From: Promicromonospora sukumoe 327MFSha3.1
GTDB taxonomy: Bacteria > Actinomycetota > Actinomycetes > Actinomycetales > Cellulomonadaceae
Direction: 5' to 3'
NCBI RefSeq assembly: GCF_000385135.1
Contig: NZ_ARQM01000010.1
Span: 1,240,001-1,304,000, forward strand
DNA: 64,000 bases
The notes below the pieces were generated by a model. That model searched no databases. It saw nothing but the letters and a program-made list of their open reading frames with translations, and was not told where the DNA came from. A program made the translations under genes and the position numbers. Of the stretch, positions 53,767 to 62,766 are shown piece after piece. The first letter of the stretch is position 1. Each line of letters begins with the position of its first letter.

Positions 53767-53800
53767 GGTGCCGTGCGCCTTCCGGCGACCTACCGGCACC
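53767..53800 (+). promoter_or_regulatory. structured 5' leader of rpsA mRNA
   Basis: GGTGCCG (53767-53773) pairs with CGGCACC (53794-53800), and CGCC (53776-53779) with GGCG (53784-53787) inside. It begins at the predicted transcription start. S1 represses its own translation through leader structure in other bacteria; that it does so here is inference. Confidence 0.45.
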
Positions 53801-53876
53801 TCACGAGCACCGCACAAGCAGAGCTCAACAGACCCTGTCCGTACTACGCCATGTCCGCATCGGAGCATCGAACTCA

Positions 53877-55352
53877 ATGACCATCTCCACCCCTGCGAAG
53901 TCCGCCCCCCAGGTTGCCGTCAACGACATCGGCACCGAGGAGGACTTCCTTGCTGCCATCGACGCCACCATCAAGTACTTCAACGATGGTGACATCGTCG
54001 AAGGCACGATCGTCAAGGTGGACCGTGACGAGGTCCTTCTCGACATCGGCTACAAGACCGAGGGTGTCATCCCGTCCCGGGAGCTCTCGATCAAGCACGA
54101 CGTCGACCCTGGCGAGGTTGTCGCCGTCGGCGACGCCGTCGAGGCACTTGTCCTCCAGAAGGAGGACAAGGAAGGCCGTCTGATCCTGTCCAAGAAGCGC
54201 GCACAGTACGAGCGCGCCTGGGGCACGATCGAGAAGATCAAGGAGGAGGACGGCGTCGTCACCGGCACCGTCATCGAGGTCGTCAAGGGTGGTCTCATCC
54301 TGGACATCGGCCTCCGCGGCTTCCTCCCCGCCTCCCTCGTGGAGATGCGTCGCGTCCGCGACCTCCAGCCGTACGTCGGCAAGGAGATCGAGGCCAAGAT
54401 CATCGAGCTCGACAAGAACCGGAACAACGTCGTGCTGTCGCGCCGTGCCTGGCTCGAGCAGACGCAGTCCGAGGTTCGCTCCACCTTCCTGCAGACCCTG
54501 CAGAAGGGCCAGGTGCGCCCCGGTGTCGTCTCCTCGATCGTCAACTTCGGTGCGTTCGTGGACCTCGGCGGCGTCGACGGTCTCGTCCACGTCTCGGAGC
54601 TGTCCTGGAAGCACATCGACCACCCGTCCGAGGTCGTCGAGGTGGGCCAGGAGGTCACCGTCGAGGTGCTCGACGTCGACTTCGACCGCGAGCGTGTCTC
54701 CCTGTCGCTGAAGGCGACGCAGGAGGACCCGTGGCAGACCTTCGCCCGTACGCACGCCATCGGTCAGGTCGTGCCGGGTAAGGTCACCAAGCTGGTTCCG
54801 TTCGGTGCGTTCGTCCGCGTCGAGGACGGCATCGAGGGCCTGGTCCACATCTCGGAGCTGGCCGTGCGCCACGTCGAGCTGCCGGAGCAGGTCGTCACCG
54901 TCGGTGCCGAGGTCTTCGTCAAGGTCATCGACATCGACCTGGAGCGTCGCCGCATCTCGCTGTCGCTCAAGCAGGCCAACGAGGGTGTGGACCCGGAGTC
55001 CGAGGACTTCGACCCCGCGCTGTACGGCATGGCCGCCGAGTACGACGAGGCCGGGAACTACAAGTACCCGGAGGGCTTCGACCCGGAGACCAACGAGTGG
55101 CTCGAGGGCTTCGAGACCCAGCGCGAGTCGTGGGAGGCGGAGTACGCGAAGGCGCACGAGCGCTGGACCGCGCACCGCAAGCAGGTCGCCGAGGCGCTCA
55201 CCGCGGACACCGAGGCGTCGTCCGAGGCCCCGGCCGCCCCGGCCGGTGGCGGCAGCACCAGCTACTCCTCGGCCCCGGCCGAGGAGGCCGGTGGCACGCT
55301 GGCTTCGGACGAGGCGCTCGCCGCGCTTCGCGAGAAGCTCACGGGCAACTGA
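53877..55352 (+). CDS. rpsA: 30S ribosomal protein S1
   Basis: A 491-residue RNA-binding ribosomal protein with four S1 domains, at about residues 35-105, 120-190, 205-277 and 293-363 (for example GDIVEGTIVKVDRDEVLLDI, VNFGAFVDLGGVDGLVH, VPFGAFVRVEDGIEGLVH). The C-terminal 125 residues are acidic and Ala/Ser-rich. No strong ribosome binding site precedes the ATG; GGAGC is 10 bases away, as often for S1. It is separated from polA by the methyltransferase and oligopeptide genes, whereas they are close together in mycobacteria. Confidence 0.97.
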   Translation: MTISTPAKSAPQVAVNDIGTEEDFLAAIDATIKYFNDGDIVEGTIVKVDRDEVLLDIGYKTEGVIPSRELSIKHDVDPGEVVAVGDAVEALVLQKEDKEGRLILSKKRAQYERAWGTIEKIKEEDGVVTGTVIEVVKGGLILDIGLRGFLPASLVEMRRVRDLQPYVGKEIEAKIIELDKNRNNVVLSRRAWLEQTQSEVRSTFLQTLQKGQVRPGVVSSIVNFGAFVDLGGVDGLVHVSELSWKHIDHPSEVVEVGQEVTVEVLDVDFDRERVSLSLKATQEDPWQTFARTHAIGQVVPGKVTKLVPFGAFVRVEDGIEGLVHISELAVRHVELPEQVVTVGAEVFVKVIDIDLERRRISLSLKQANEGVDPESEDFDPALYGMAAEYDEAGNYKYPEGFDPETNEWLEGFETQRESWEAEYAKAHERWTAHRKQVAEALTADTEASSEAPAAPAGGGSTSYSSAPAEEAGGTLASDEALAALREKLTGN

Positions 55353-55367
55353 CCTGAGCTGAACGCC

Positions 55368-55412
55368 GACGGCCCGTCGCCCCTTCGGGGGGCGGCGGGC
55401 CGTCGCCGTTTT
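55368..55412 (+). terminator. strong intrinsic terminator after rpsA
   Basis: A stem of about 16 bp, starting GACGGCCCG at 55368 and ending CGGGCCGTC at 55404, closed by a C(TTCG)G tetraloop and followed by TTTT (55409-55412). It is the only stem here followed closely by a T-run. Confidence 0.85.
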
Positions 55413-55562
55413 CAGCCCCTGCTGTTTTCGGGATGCGGTGACCACGGTGGCCGTCTGCCGCCAAAATGCACTCTGACCTGCGAAGATGCTGGTCTGGTCG
55501 GCGCGGCTGGTATCACAGCGCGCGCTGGTCAGGAGCTCAGCCGTGCTGTTGGATGACTGCCC

Positions 55563-58400
55563 ATGAGCCGACCGGGAGCCGACGACGCACGGAGCCCGGG
55601 GCCACGTGACGTCGGGCCGGCCGCCCTGCTGGCTCCCGAGCGCGAGGTCGTGCCGTTCACCGGCCGCGGGCGCGAGCTCGCCGACCTGCGCTCGTGGGTG
55701 CGCTCCCGCGAGCCCGTGGCGCTCCGGCTGCTGTGCGGGCGGGGCGGCGTCGGCAAGACGCGCCTGGCGCTCGAGCTCGGCCGCAGGCTGCGCCGCACCG
55801 GCTGGACCGTGGTGCACGTGCCGCCCGGCGCGGAGGTCGCCGCGGTGCGCGACGTCGCCGCCGTGCGGCGGGTGCTGCTCGTCGTGGACGACGCCGGGCA
55901 CCGCCTCGGCCTGCCCGAGATGCTCGACGCCGTCGCGGCCACGCGGGCCCGGGGCCGGCTGCGGGTCCTGTGCACCGCGCGCACCGGCGGCCAGTGGTGG
56001 CGCCGCCAGCGGTGGACCAGCACGCTGTGGGCGGGGCAGACGCCGTCGGTCACCCAGATGGCGCTGGAGCCCGCCCTGGACCGGGAGGCCCCCGAGCCCG
56101 CGCTCGGGCTGGAGGTCGACCGGTCGGACGACGACCGCGCCCTCCTGGACGCGGCGGCGGCCCGGTTCGCGCGCGTGCTGCGCCGGCCGGTGCCCGAGGT
56201 CCCGTTCGAGCCGTCACCGGACGACCGGCCCCGTGCGCTCGACCTCCAGGCCGCGGCCCTCGCGGCGGTCCTGGACGGCGCCGACGAGCGGCCGGCCGCG
56301 GACCCGGCCCGGGCGCTGGAGCGGGTGCTGGACCACGAGCGGGCGTCCTGGGCGGCGTCGGCCGCCGCGGCCGGGCTCGGGCCGGGCCCCGGCGGGTCGG
56401 CGGAGGCGGCCCTGGCCACGACGACCCTGGTGGGGGACACCTCCGAGGCCGGCGTGCGGGCGGCCCTGCGCCGCGCGGGCGTGCGGCCCGCCGACGGGCG
56501 GACGGCGGACGCCGTCGCCTGGGTCCGCGCCCACCTGCTGGGGGTGCCGCGCCTGGCCGAGCTGCTCGTGTCCCGGGTGTTCGCGGAGCAGGACGGGCTG
56601 ATCGAGGCGTGCACGCGCGACCTGGGGCCGGACGAGGCGTTCGGCGTGCTGGCCTTCGCCACGGGGATGGGGCTGGACCGGCCGGCGCCGGCCGGGCCGG
56701 CCCCGGCCGAACCCAGCAGCCCGGCCGGCCTCGACCCCGACCAGGACGCCGTCGAGCCCGCCCCGGAGCGCGACGTCGCCGGTGCGCTGATCGCGGCCGC
56801 GGCGGCCGCGCTGCCGGACGAGGGGCCGGACGACCTGGCCGGGCTGCTGCGGGTCACGCGCCGGCTGCCGCGCTCGTCGGGCCCGCTCGCGGTGCCCGTG
56901 CTGGACCGGCTGACGCACCGCGTCGCGGAGCTCGCCCGGGCGGTGGGCGACGAGGCCACGCGCGCCGAGGCCCTGAGCGACGTCGGCCTCGTGCTGGTCG
57001 CGGAGGGGGAGCCCGACACCGCCGTGCCCGTGCTGCAGGAGGCCGTTGGCCTGTGGCGCGGCCTCGCCTGGGCGGACGAGGACCGCTACCGGCCCCCGCT
57101 GTGCACGGCCCTGAACAACCTCGGCACGGGGTACTGGGCGGTCGGCCGGCACGCCGACGCCCTCGCCGTGCAGGAGGAGGTCATCGCCCTGTGCGGCCAG
57201 TTCCGGCCCGGTGACGGGCCCTGGGCCGACGCCGAGCACGCGCAGGCCCTGCAGAACGCCGGGGTGTCCTACACCGAGCTGGGCCGGGTGGGGGAGATCG
57301 AGGCCGCGCAGCGTGCGGCGCTCGACCTCTACCGTCGGCTCGCCGAGGGCGACCCCGTGCAGTACGAGCCGCGGGTCGCCGCCGTGCTCGGCAACTTCGA
57401 GGCCCTCACCGAGAGCGGCCGTCCCGAGGACGCCCTGCCCGCGAACGCGGAGGCCGTGGCGATCCGCCGCCGCCTGGCCGCGCAGCGGCCGGAGCACCTG
57501 GGGGAGCTGGCCTGGTCGCTCGGCCAGCTCGGCACCACCCTGGAGGCCCTCGGGCGGTACGAGGAGGCGGGCGCCGTGCTGGTCGAGGCCCTGCGGATCC
57601 AGCGGAGCCTCGCTGACCAGAACGCGCGCGGTACCCGGGCGGACCTGGCCTCCGCCCTCTCCGCGCTGGGCGCCCTGTACTCCACGACGGGCCGCGCCGA
57701 CGAGGCCCTGCGGCTGGAGCGGGAGGCGCTGGAGATCCGGCGCGACCTGGCCCGCGAGCACCCCGAGCGGTACCTGCACTACCTCGCGCACTCGCTGTCC
57801 AACCTCGGCGTCACCTATGCCCGGCGCGGCCGGTTCGACGAGGCCGTGCTGCTCGAGGAGGAGGCGGTCGGCCTCCGCCGGGGGCTCGCGCGCCGGAACG
57901 CCCGCTCGCTGAAGTACCTCGCGCAGTCGCTGTCCAACCTGGGCGTGCGGTACGCGGACCTCGGGCGCTTCGAGGAGGCGCTGCCACCCACGCAGGAGGC
58001 CGTCGACATGCTGCGCCGGCTGGTCCGGGACCAGCCGGAGAAGTACCGCACGGGGCTCGCGGAGGCGCTCGCGAACCTGGGCGCCACGCTGCTCGACCTC
58101 GACAAGGCGACCGAGGCCCTGCTGCCCATGCGGGAGGCCGTCGCGATGCGCCGCCAGCTCGCCGTGGAGAACCCCGACAAGCACCGGCCGGACCTGGCGC
58201 TCACGGTCTCCAACCTGGCCAGCGCGCTGAGCGCCTCGGGCGACAACGTCGCGGCCCTCTCGCTCGCGCGGGAGGCGGTCGAGATGCGCCGCCGGCTCGC
58301 CGCCGACCTGCCCGAGCGGTACCGCGCCGAGCTGGAGCGGTCCCGGGCGGTGCTGGCGCGCATCGAGGCCGCGATCCGCAACCCGACCACCGTCCGGTAG
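55563..58400 (+). CDS. STAND-type NTPase with tetratricopeptide repeats
   Basis: A 945-residue protein. Residues 30-115 are a P-loop NTPase: FTGRGRELADLRSW precedes Walker A CGRGGVGKT (K65), and Walker B is VLLVVDDAG (D109/D110), followed by LCTAR. This layout is that of STAND signalling ATPases. From about residue 470 there are nine or ten TPR units of some 44 residues, for example ALNNLGTGYWAVGRHADA, SLSNLGVTYARRGRFDEA and SLSNLGVRYADLGRFEEA, which bind partners or ligands. No effector domain is recognised. No ribosome binding site is obvious at the ATG. Confidence 0.82.
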   Translation: MSRPGADDARSPGPRDVGPAALLAPEREVVPFTGRGRELADLRSWVRSREPVALRLLCGRGGVGKTRLALELGRRLRRTGWTVVHVPPGAEVAAVRDVAAVRRVLLVVDDAGHRLGLPEMLDAVAATRARGRLRVLCTARTGGQWWRRQRWTSTLWAGQTPSVTQMALEPALDREAPEPALGLEVDRSDDDRALLDAAAARFARVLRRPVPEVPFEPSPDDRPRALDLQAAALAAVLDGADERPAADPARALERVLDHERASWAASAAAAGLGPGPGGSAEAALATTTLVGDTSEAGVRAALRRAGVRPADGRTADAVAWVRAHLLGVPRLAELLVSRVFAEQDGLIEACTRDLGPDEAFGVLAFATGMGLDRPAPAGPAPAEPSSPAGLDPDQDAVEPAPERDVAGALIAAAAAALPDEGPDDLAGLLRVTRRLPRSSGPLAVPVLDRLTHRVAELARAVGDEATRAEALSDVGLVLVAEGEPDTAVPVLQEAVGLWRGLAWADEDRYRPPLCTALNNLGTGYWAVGRHADALAVQEEVIALCGQFRPGDGPWADAEHAQALQNAGVSYTELGRVGEIEAAQRAALDLYRRLAEGDPVQYEPRVAAVLGNFEALTESGRPEDALPANAEAVAIRRRLAAQRPEHLGELAWSLGQLGTTLEALGRYEEAGAVLVEALRIQRSLADQNARGTRADLASALSALGALYSTTGRADEALRLEREALEIRRDLAREHPERYLHYLAHSLSNLGVTYARRGRFDEAVLLEEEAVGLRRGLARRNARSLKYLAQSLSNLGVRYADLGRFEEALPPTQEAVDMLRRLVRDQPEKYRTGLAEALANLGATLLDLDKATEALLPMREAVAMRRQLAVENPDKHRPDLALTVSNLASALSASGDNVAALSLAREAVEMRRRLAADLPERYRAELERSRAVLARIEAAIRNPTTVR

Positions 58401-58432
58401 TCCTGCTCCGAAGGGCGGCGGGGCAGCGTCGC

Positions 58433-59347
58433 TCAGGCGTGCTGCGGGTGCTCGTGCGCCACGTGCGTGTGCGGCTCGACCTGGAACGTCGAGTGCTCCA
58501 CCGCGATGTCGAAGTGCTCGGCCACGCACTCCTGGAGCTGGTCCAGGATCCGGGCCGCGTGCCCGTCGGTGAAGCAGTCGGTGCGCACCACCACGTGCGC
58601 GCTCAGCACGGGCAGGCCCGTGGCGATCAGGGACGCGTGCATGTCGTGCACGTCCTCCACGTGGTCGAGCTCCAGCAGGTGCGCGCGGACCTCGTCGAGG
58701 TCCAGCCCGGGCGGGGACGACTCCAGGAGCACCGAGACGGTCTCGCGCAGCAGCCGGAGTGCCCGCGGGAGGATCAGCGCGCCGATCAGCAGGCCCGCGA
58801 CGACGTCGGCCCGCTGCCAGCCCGTGAACGTGATGACCAGGGCCGCGACCACCACGGCGAGCGACCCCAGGGCGTCGTTGACGACCTCCAGGAACGCGGC
58901 GCGCAGGTTCAGGTTCGCCGTGCGGCGTCCGGCCAGCACCGCCATCGCGGCGACGTTCCCGGCCAGCCCGACCACGCCGAAGAGCACCAGCTCGGGACCG
59001 GGCACCTCGGGCGGCGCGACGAGCCGCAGGATGCCCTCCGCCAGCACGTACACGCCCACGATCAGGAGCACGCCCGCCTGGGCCAGCGCGGCGATCACCT
59101 CGGCGCGGCGGTAGCCCCAGGTCCGGCGGGCCGACGGCGGCCGCAGGGCCAGGCGGGCCGCGAACAGCGCCATCGCGAGCCCGGCGGCGTCCGTGAGCAG
59201 GTGCACCGTGTCGACGATCAGCGCCAGGCTGCCCGTCACCAGCGCCCCGACCACCTGCGCGACCAGGACCGCCGCCGTGATCGAGAAGGCGGCGGTCAGG
59301 CGGCCGCGGCCGCCGTCGGGCAGGTGCTGGTGGTCGTGGGAGTCCAC
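58433..59347 (-). CDS. cation diffusion facilitator (CzcD-like) metal exporter
   Basis: A 304-residue proton-coupled metal exporter with six membrane helices and a C-terminal cytosolic metal-binding domain (VEDVHDMHASLIATG, HAVVVRTD-like strands, His-rich end). The helix 2 site is intact (VDTVHLLTDAAG: His and Asp). In helix 5 the usual HxxxD is ExxxD (LEVVNDALGS), suggesting altered metal choice. His-rich stretches occur at both ends (DHQHLPD, HTHVAHEHPQH). The GTG at 59347 has GGGAGG nine bases upstream; the ATG at 59356 directly abuts that site. Confidence 0.9.
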   Translation of the reverse strand: MDSHDHQHLPDGGRGRLTAAFSITAAVLVAQVVGALVTGSLALIVDTVHLLTDAAGLAMALFAARLALRPPSARRTWGYRRAEVIAALAQAGVLLIVGVYVLAEGILRLVAPPEVPGPELVLFGVVGLAGNVAAMAVLAGRRTANLNLRAAFLEVVNDALGSLAVVVAALVITFTGWQRADVVAGLLIGALILPRALRLLRETVSVLLESSPPGLDLDEVRAHLLELDHVEDVHDMHASLIATGLPVLSAHVVVRTDCFTDGHAARILDQLQECVAEHFDIAVEHSTFQVEPHTHVAHEHPQHA

Positions 59348-59396
59348 GCCCTCCATCCTCCCAGCCCGGCCCGTGGCGCGCCCGGTCCAGAACCCG

Positions 59397-61286
59397 TCAG
59401 GAGGCCTCGGCGAACTGCGTCCGGTACAGGTCGGCGTACAGGCCGCCCGCCGCGATGAGCTCGGCGTGCGTCCCGGACTGGACCACCCGTCCGTCGTCGA
59501 GCACCACGATGCGGTCCGCCGCGCGCACCGTGGACAGCCGGTGCGCGATGACCAGCGACGTCCGCCCGGCCAGCGCCTGGTCGAGCGCGACCTGCACAGC
59601 CGCCTCGGACTCCGAGTCGAGGTGCGCGGTGGCCTCGTCGAGCACCACGATGTCCGGCGCCCGCAGCAGCAGCCGCGCGATCGCCAGGCGCTGCCGCTCG
59701 CCGCCCGAGAGCCGGTAGCCGCGGTCGCCCACCACGGTCTCCAGTCCCTCCGGCAGCCGGTCGACGAGGTCCCAGATGCGCGCCTGCCGCAGCACCCGTT
59801 CCAGGTCGGCGTCGGTCGCCTCCGCGCGGACGAACCGCAGGTTCGCCGCGACCGTGTCGTGGAAGAGGTGCGCGTCCTGCGAGACGACGCCGACCGTGGC
59901 CCGCAGCGACGCGAATGTCACGTCCCGCAGGTCCCGCCCGGCGATCCGCACCACGCCGGCGGTCGGGTCGTACATGCGGCTGACGAGCTGCGACACCGTC
60001 GTCTTGCCCGCTCCCGACGGGCCGACGAGCGCCACCATGGACCCCGCCGGCACGTCGAAGCTCACGTCGTGCAGCGTGTCCGTGGTCGGGTCCTTGCGCT
60101 GCGCGGCCACCGACTCCAGGGACGCGAGCGACACGTCCTCGGCCCGCGGGTAGCGGAACGTGACGCCGCTCAGCGAGACCGAGGCGCCCTCGGCGGCCAC
60201 GGCGGCCCGCAGGTCGGCGGCGTCCGGCCGCTCGGCCACCGACGGCTCCAGGTCCAGCACCTCCAGGACCCGCTCGAACGAGACCAGCGCCGTCATCACG
60301 TCCACCTGCACGTTCGCCATCGCGGTCAGCGGCCCGTACAGGCGCGTCAGGTACGTGGCCAGGGCCACGACCGTGCCGACGGTGAGCTCGCCCGCGATGG
60401 CCTGCAGGCCGCCGAACCCGTAGACGCCCGCCACGGCCAGCGACGCGATGGTGGCCAGCCCCACCCGGAACCACGTGCCGAACAGCGCGGTCCGCACCCC
60501 GATGTCCCGGCGCTCGCGGGCGGGGCCGGCGAACCGCTCGGACTCGGCGTCGGGGTCGCCGAACACCTTCACGAGGTGCGCCCCGGACACGTTGAACCGC
60601 TCGTTCATCACCTGGCCCAGGTCGGCGTCGACCTCCATGCCCCGGCGGGTCAGCCCGGCCAGGCGGCGGCCGAACCAGCGCGCCGGGAGGACGAACAGCG
60701 GGACCAGCACGAGGGCGCCCAGGGTGAGCTCCCACGACATGGTGAACATCGCGCCGAGCGTGAACGCGATGGTCAGCGTGTTGGACACGACCGTCTGCAG
60801 GGTCGAGGTGAAGGCGCGCTGCGCCCCGAGCACGTCGCCGTTGAGCCGCTGCACGAGCGCCCCGGTGCGCGCGCGGGAGAAGAACGCGAGCGGCATGCGC
60901 TGGACGTGGTCGAAGACGGCGACCCGCAGGTCGAGGATGAGTCCCTCGCCGACCTGGGACGACACGAGCCGGTCCGCCACGGACAGGCCCGCGGCCACGA
61001 TCGCGAGCCCGGCGGCGGCGCCCGCCAGCAGCACCACCAGGCGCGTGTCGCCCGCCGTGATCCCGTGGTCGATGAGCCGCTGGAACAGCAGCGGCGTGGC
61101 CGCTCCCGCGGCGGCCTCCAGGGCCAGGATCAGCACGAAGAGGGTGAGCCGGCCACGGTAGGGGCGGGCGAAGGAGACGATCCGGCGCAGGGTGGGCCAG
61201 CCGAGGCGCTGCCGGGTGACGGACTCGTCCTGCGTGAACGACCGCAGCGTGCGGCCGCCGCCCATGCTCCCACCGCCTCCGTGCAT
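59397..61286 (-). CDS. ABC exporter half-transporter (lipid/drug type)
   Basis: A 629-residue exporter half, with six membrane helices (residues 45-320) and a nucleotide-binding domain with Walker A GPSGAGKTT, signature LSGGERQRLAIARLL, Walker B VVLDEATAHLDS and H-loop IAHRLST, all intact; so it can act as a homodimer. The substrate is unknown. The start at 61286 follows GGTGAG; an ATG at 61331 would add 15 residues. It is divergent from the P450 gene. Confidence 0.92.
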   Translation of the reverse strand: MHGGGGSMGGGRTLRSFTQDESVTRQRLGWPTLRRIVSFARPYRGRLTLFVLILALEAAAGAATPLLFQRLIDHGITAGDTRLVVLLAGAAAGLAIVAAGLSVADRLVSSQVGEGLILDLRVAVFDHVQRMPLAFFSRARTGALVQRLNGDVLGAQRAFTSTLQTVVSNTLTIAFTLGAMFTMSWELTLGALVLVPLFVLPARWFGRRLAGLTRRGMEVDADLGQVMNERFNVSGAHLVKVFGDPDAESERFAGPARERRDIGVRTALFGTWFRVGLATIASLAVAGVYGFGGLQAIAGELTVGTVVALATYLTRLYGPLTAMANVQVDVMTALVSFERVLEVLDLEPSVAERPDAADLRAAVAAEGASVSLSGVTFRYPRAEDVSLASLESVAAQRKDPTTDTLHDVSFDVPAGSMVALVGPSGAGKTTVSQLVSRMYDPTAGVVRIAGRDLRDVTFASLRATVGVVSQDAHLFHDTVAANLRFVRAEATDADLERVLRQARIWDLVDRLPEGLETVVGDRGYRLSGGERQRLAIARLLLRAPDIVVLDEATAHLDSESEAAVQVALDQALAGRTSLVIAHRLSTVRAADRIVVLDDGRVVQSGTHAELIAAGGLYADLYRTQFAEAS

Positions 61287-61502
61287 GCTCACCGTGGAAT
61301 CGTCCCACGCGGCCCGGCCGACGGCGGCCACGCGGCCTCACGCACACAGACGGACAGACCCTATCGGGGCCGGAGGGTGACCGGGACCACAGGCGTGTTA
61401 CGCGTTCCAACCGGGCCGTGATAGAAACCCTCGATCGGGCGTCTATGCAGGTCGCCCCACGAATCGATGGATGAGTCCATGAATATCGACGGGTGGAGTG
61501 CC

Positions 61503-62735
61503 ATGTCTGACCTGGAGCCGCAACGCAGCGGGGAACGGGTGGCGCTGGTGGAGCTGACCGGTGCAGAGGACATGACCGCGGAGCTCCGCAAGCTGCAGGA
61601 GAAGTGGGGCCCCGTGGCCCCCGTGGACCTGGAGCCGGGCGTCCCCGGCTGGCTCGTGCTCGGGCACGCCGAGGTCATGGAGGTGATGCGCACCGAGAGC
61701 GTCTTCGCCCGGGACCCCCGGCACTGGAGCGAGCGGCTGCCGCAGAGCTCGTCGCTGAACGCGATCCTCTCCCCGGCCGGGCGGCGCGCCCTGTACTACG
61801 CCGACGGCGCCGAGCACCGCCGGCTCCGGCTCCCGGTGGACGAGGCCTTCGCCGGGATCGACGAGGCGCTGACGGCGGCCATGGTGCGCGGCGTCTGCGG
61901 CGGTCTCATCGACTCGTTCGCGGAGCGCGGCAACGCGGACCTGATCGGCGAGTACGCGGCCGCCGTGTCGTTCCTGGCCGTCTCGGGCATGTTCGGGTTC
62001 GACGAGCAGCAGGGCATCGCCCTCCTGCGCTGCGCGCACGGCGTGTTCGGGCACGGCGGCGACTCCGTCTCCGCGCTGGTCACCATGGACCAGATCGTGC
62101 TGGACCACGTGGTGGCCACCCGCGCCGACCCCGGGCCCAACCTGACCGCCAAGTTCGTGGCCCACCCCAACTTCGACGACGACACGGAGATCGTGCACTC
62201 GATGGTGGTGGCGATCTGCGCCGCCAACGAGATGCTCGTGACCTGGATCGCGGCCACGCTGCGCCGGATGCTCACCGACCCGCGGTACACGGGTCGCGTC
62301 ACGGGCGTGCGGCGCGGGCTGGACGACGCGATGGACGAGACGCTGTGGGGCGAGCCGCCCGTCGCCAACCTGCCCGCGCGGTACGCCGTCACCGACTGCA
62401 CGCTGGGCAACGCGCAGATCCGGGCCGGCGACGCGATCGTGATGGGTCTCGCCGCGGCGAACAACGACCCGCGGGTGCGCACCGAGGACGACCTGTTCGA
62501 GGCGGGCAACCGGTCGCACCTGTCGTTCGGCGTCGGGCCGCACGCGTGCCCCGCCCGCCGTCCGGGGCGGCTCGTGGTGAAGATCGCCGTCGAGAGCCTC
62601 ATGGAGCGCCTGGACCTGCGCCTGACCGACCCCGACGTCATCTGGGCGCCGTCGCCGTGGTCGCGCTACCCGGCCGTGCTGCCGGTGGCCTTCACCCCGG
62701 AGCGCAAGCCCGCGCGGCTGCCCGCCCGGGTCTGA
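61503..62735 (+). CDS. cytochrome P450, CYP157-like, without the ExxR motif
   Basis: A 410-residue P450. The heme-binding motif FGVGPHACPA has the axial Cys349. The ExxR motif of helix K is missing; at its place stands ETLW (E279-W282), like the EQSLW of Streptomyces CYP157 enzymes, which occur in conservons. Helix I reads AANEMLVTW, lacking the acid-Thr pair that activates oxygen. It may be a non-monooxygenase or a regulatory heme protein. No conservon genes (cvnA-D) or ferredoxin gene is adjacent. The ATG at 61503 follows GGTGGAG; ATGs at 61467 and 61479 are upstream in frame. Confidence 0.87.
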   Translation: MSDLEPQRSGERVALVELTGAEDMTAELRKLQEKWGPVAPVDLEPGVPGWLVLGHAEVMEVMRTESVFARDPRHWSERLPQSSSLNAILSPAGRRALYYADGAEHRRLRLPVDEAFAGIDEALTAAMVRGVCGGLIDSFAERGNADLIGEYAAAVSFLAVSGMFGFDEQQGIALLRCAHGVFGHGGDSVSALVTMDQIVLDHVVATRADPGPNLTAKFVAHPNFDDDTEIVHSMVVAICAANEMLVTWIAATLRRMLTDPRYTGRVTGVRRGLDDAMDETLWGEPPVANLPARYAVTDCTLGNAQIRAGDAIVMGLAAANNDPRVRTEDDLFEAGNRSHLSFGVGPHACPARRPGRLVVKIAVESLMERLDLRLTDPDVIWAPSPWSRYPAVLPVAFTPERKPARLPARV

Positions 62736-62766
62736 GCCCGGGGGGCGCGCTCCGGCCGCTGCCCGC

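Noticed and set aside
61503-62735. A conservon (cvn) operon around the CYP157-like P450.
   Set aside because: Neighbours are an ABC exporter and a flavoprotein; no sensor kinase, roadblock, DUF742 or GTPase genes are adjacent.
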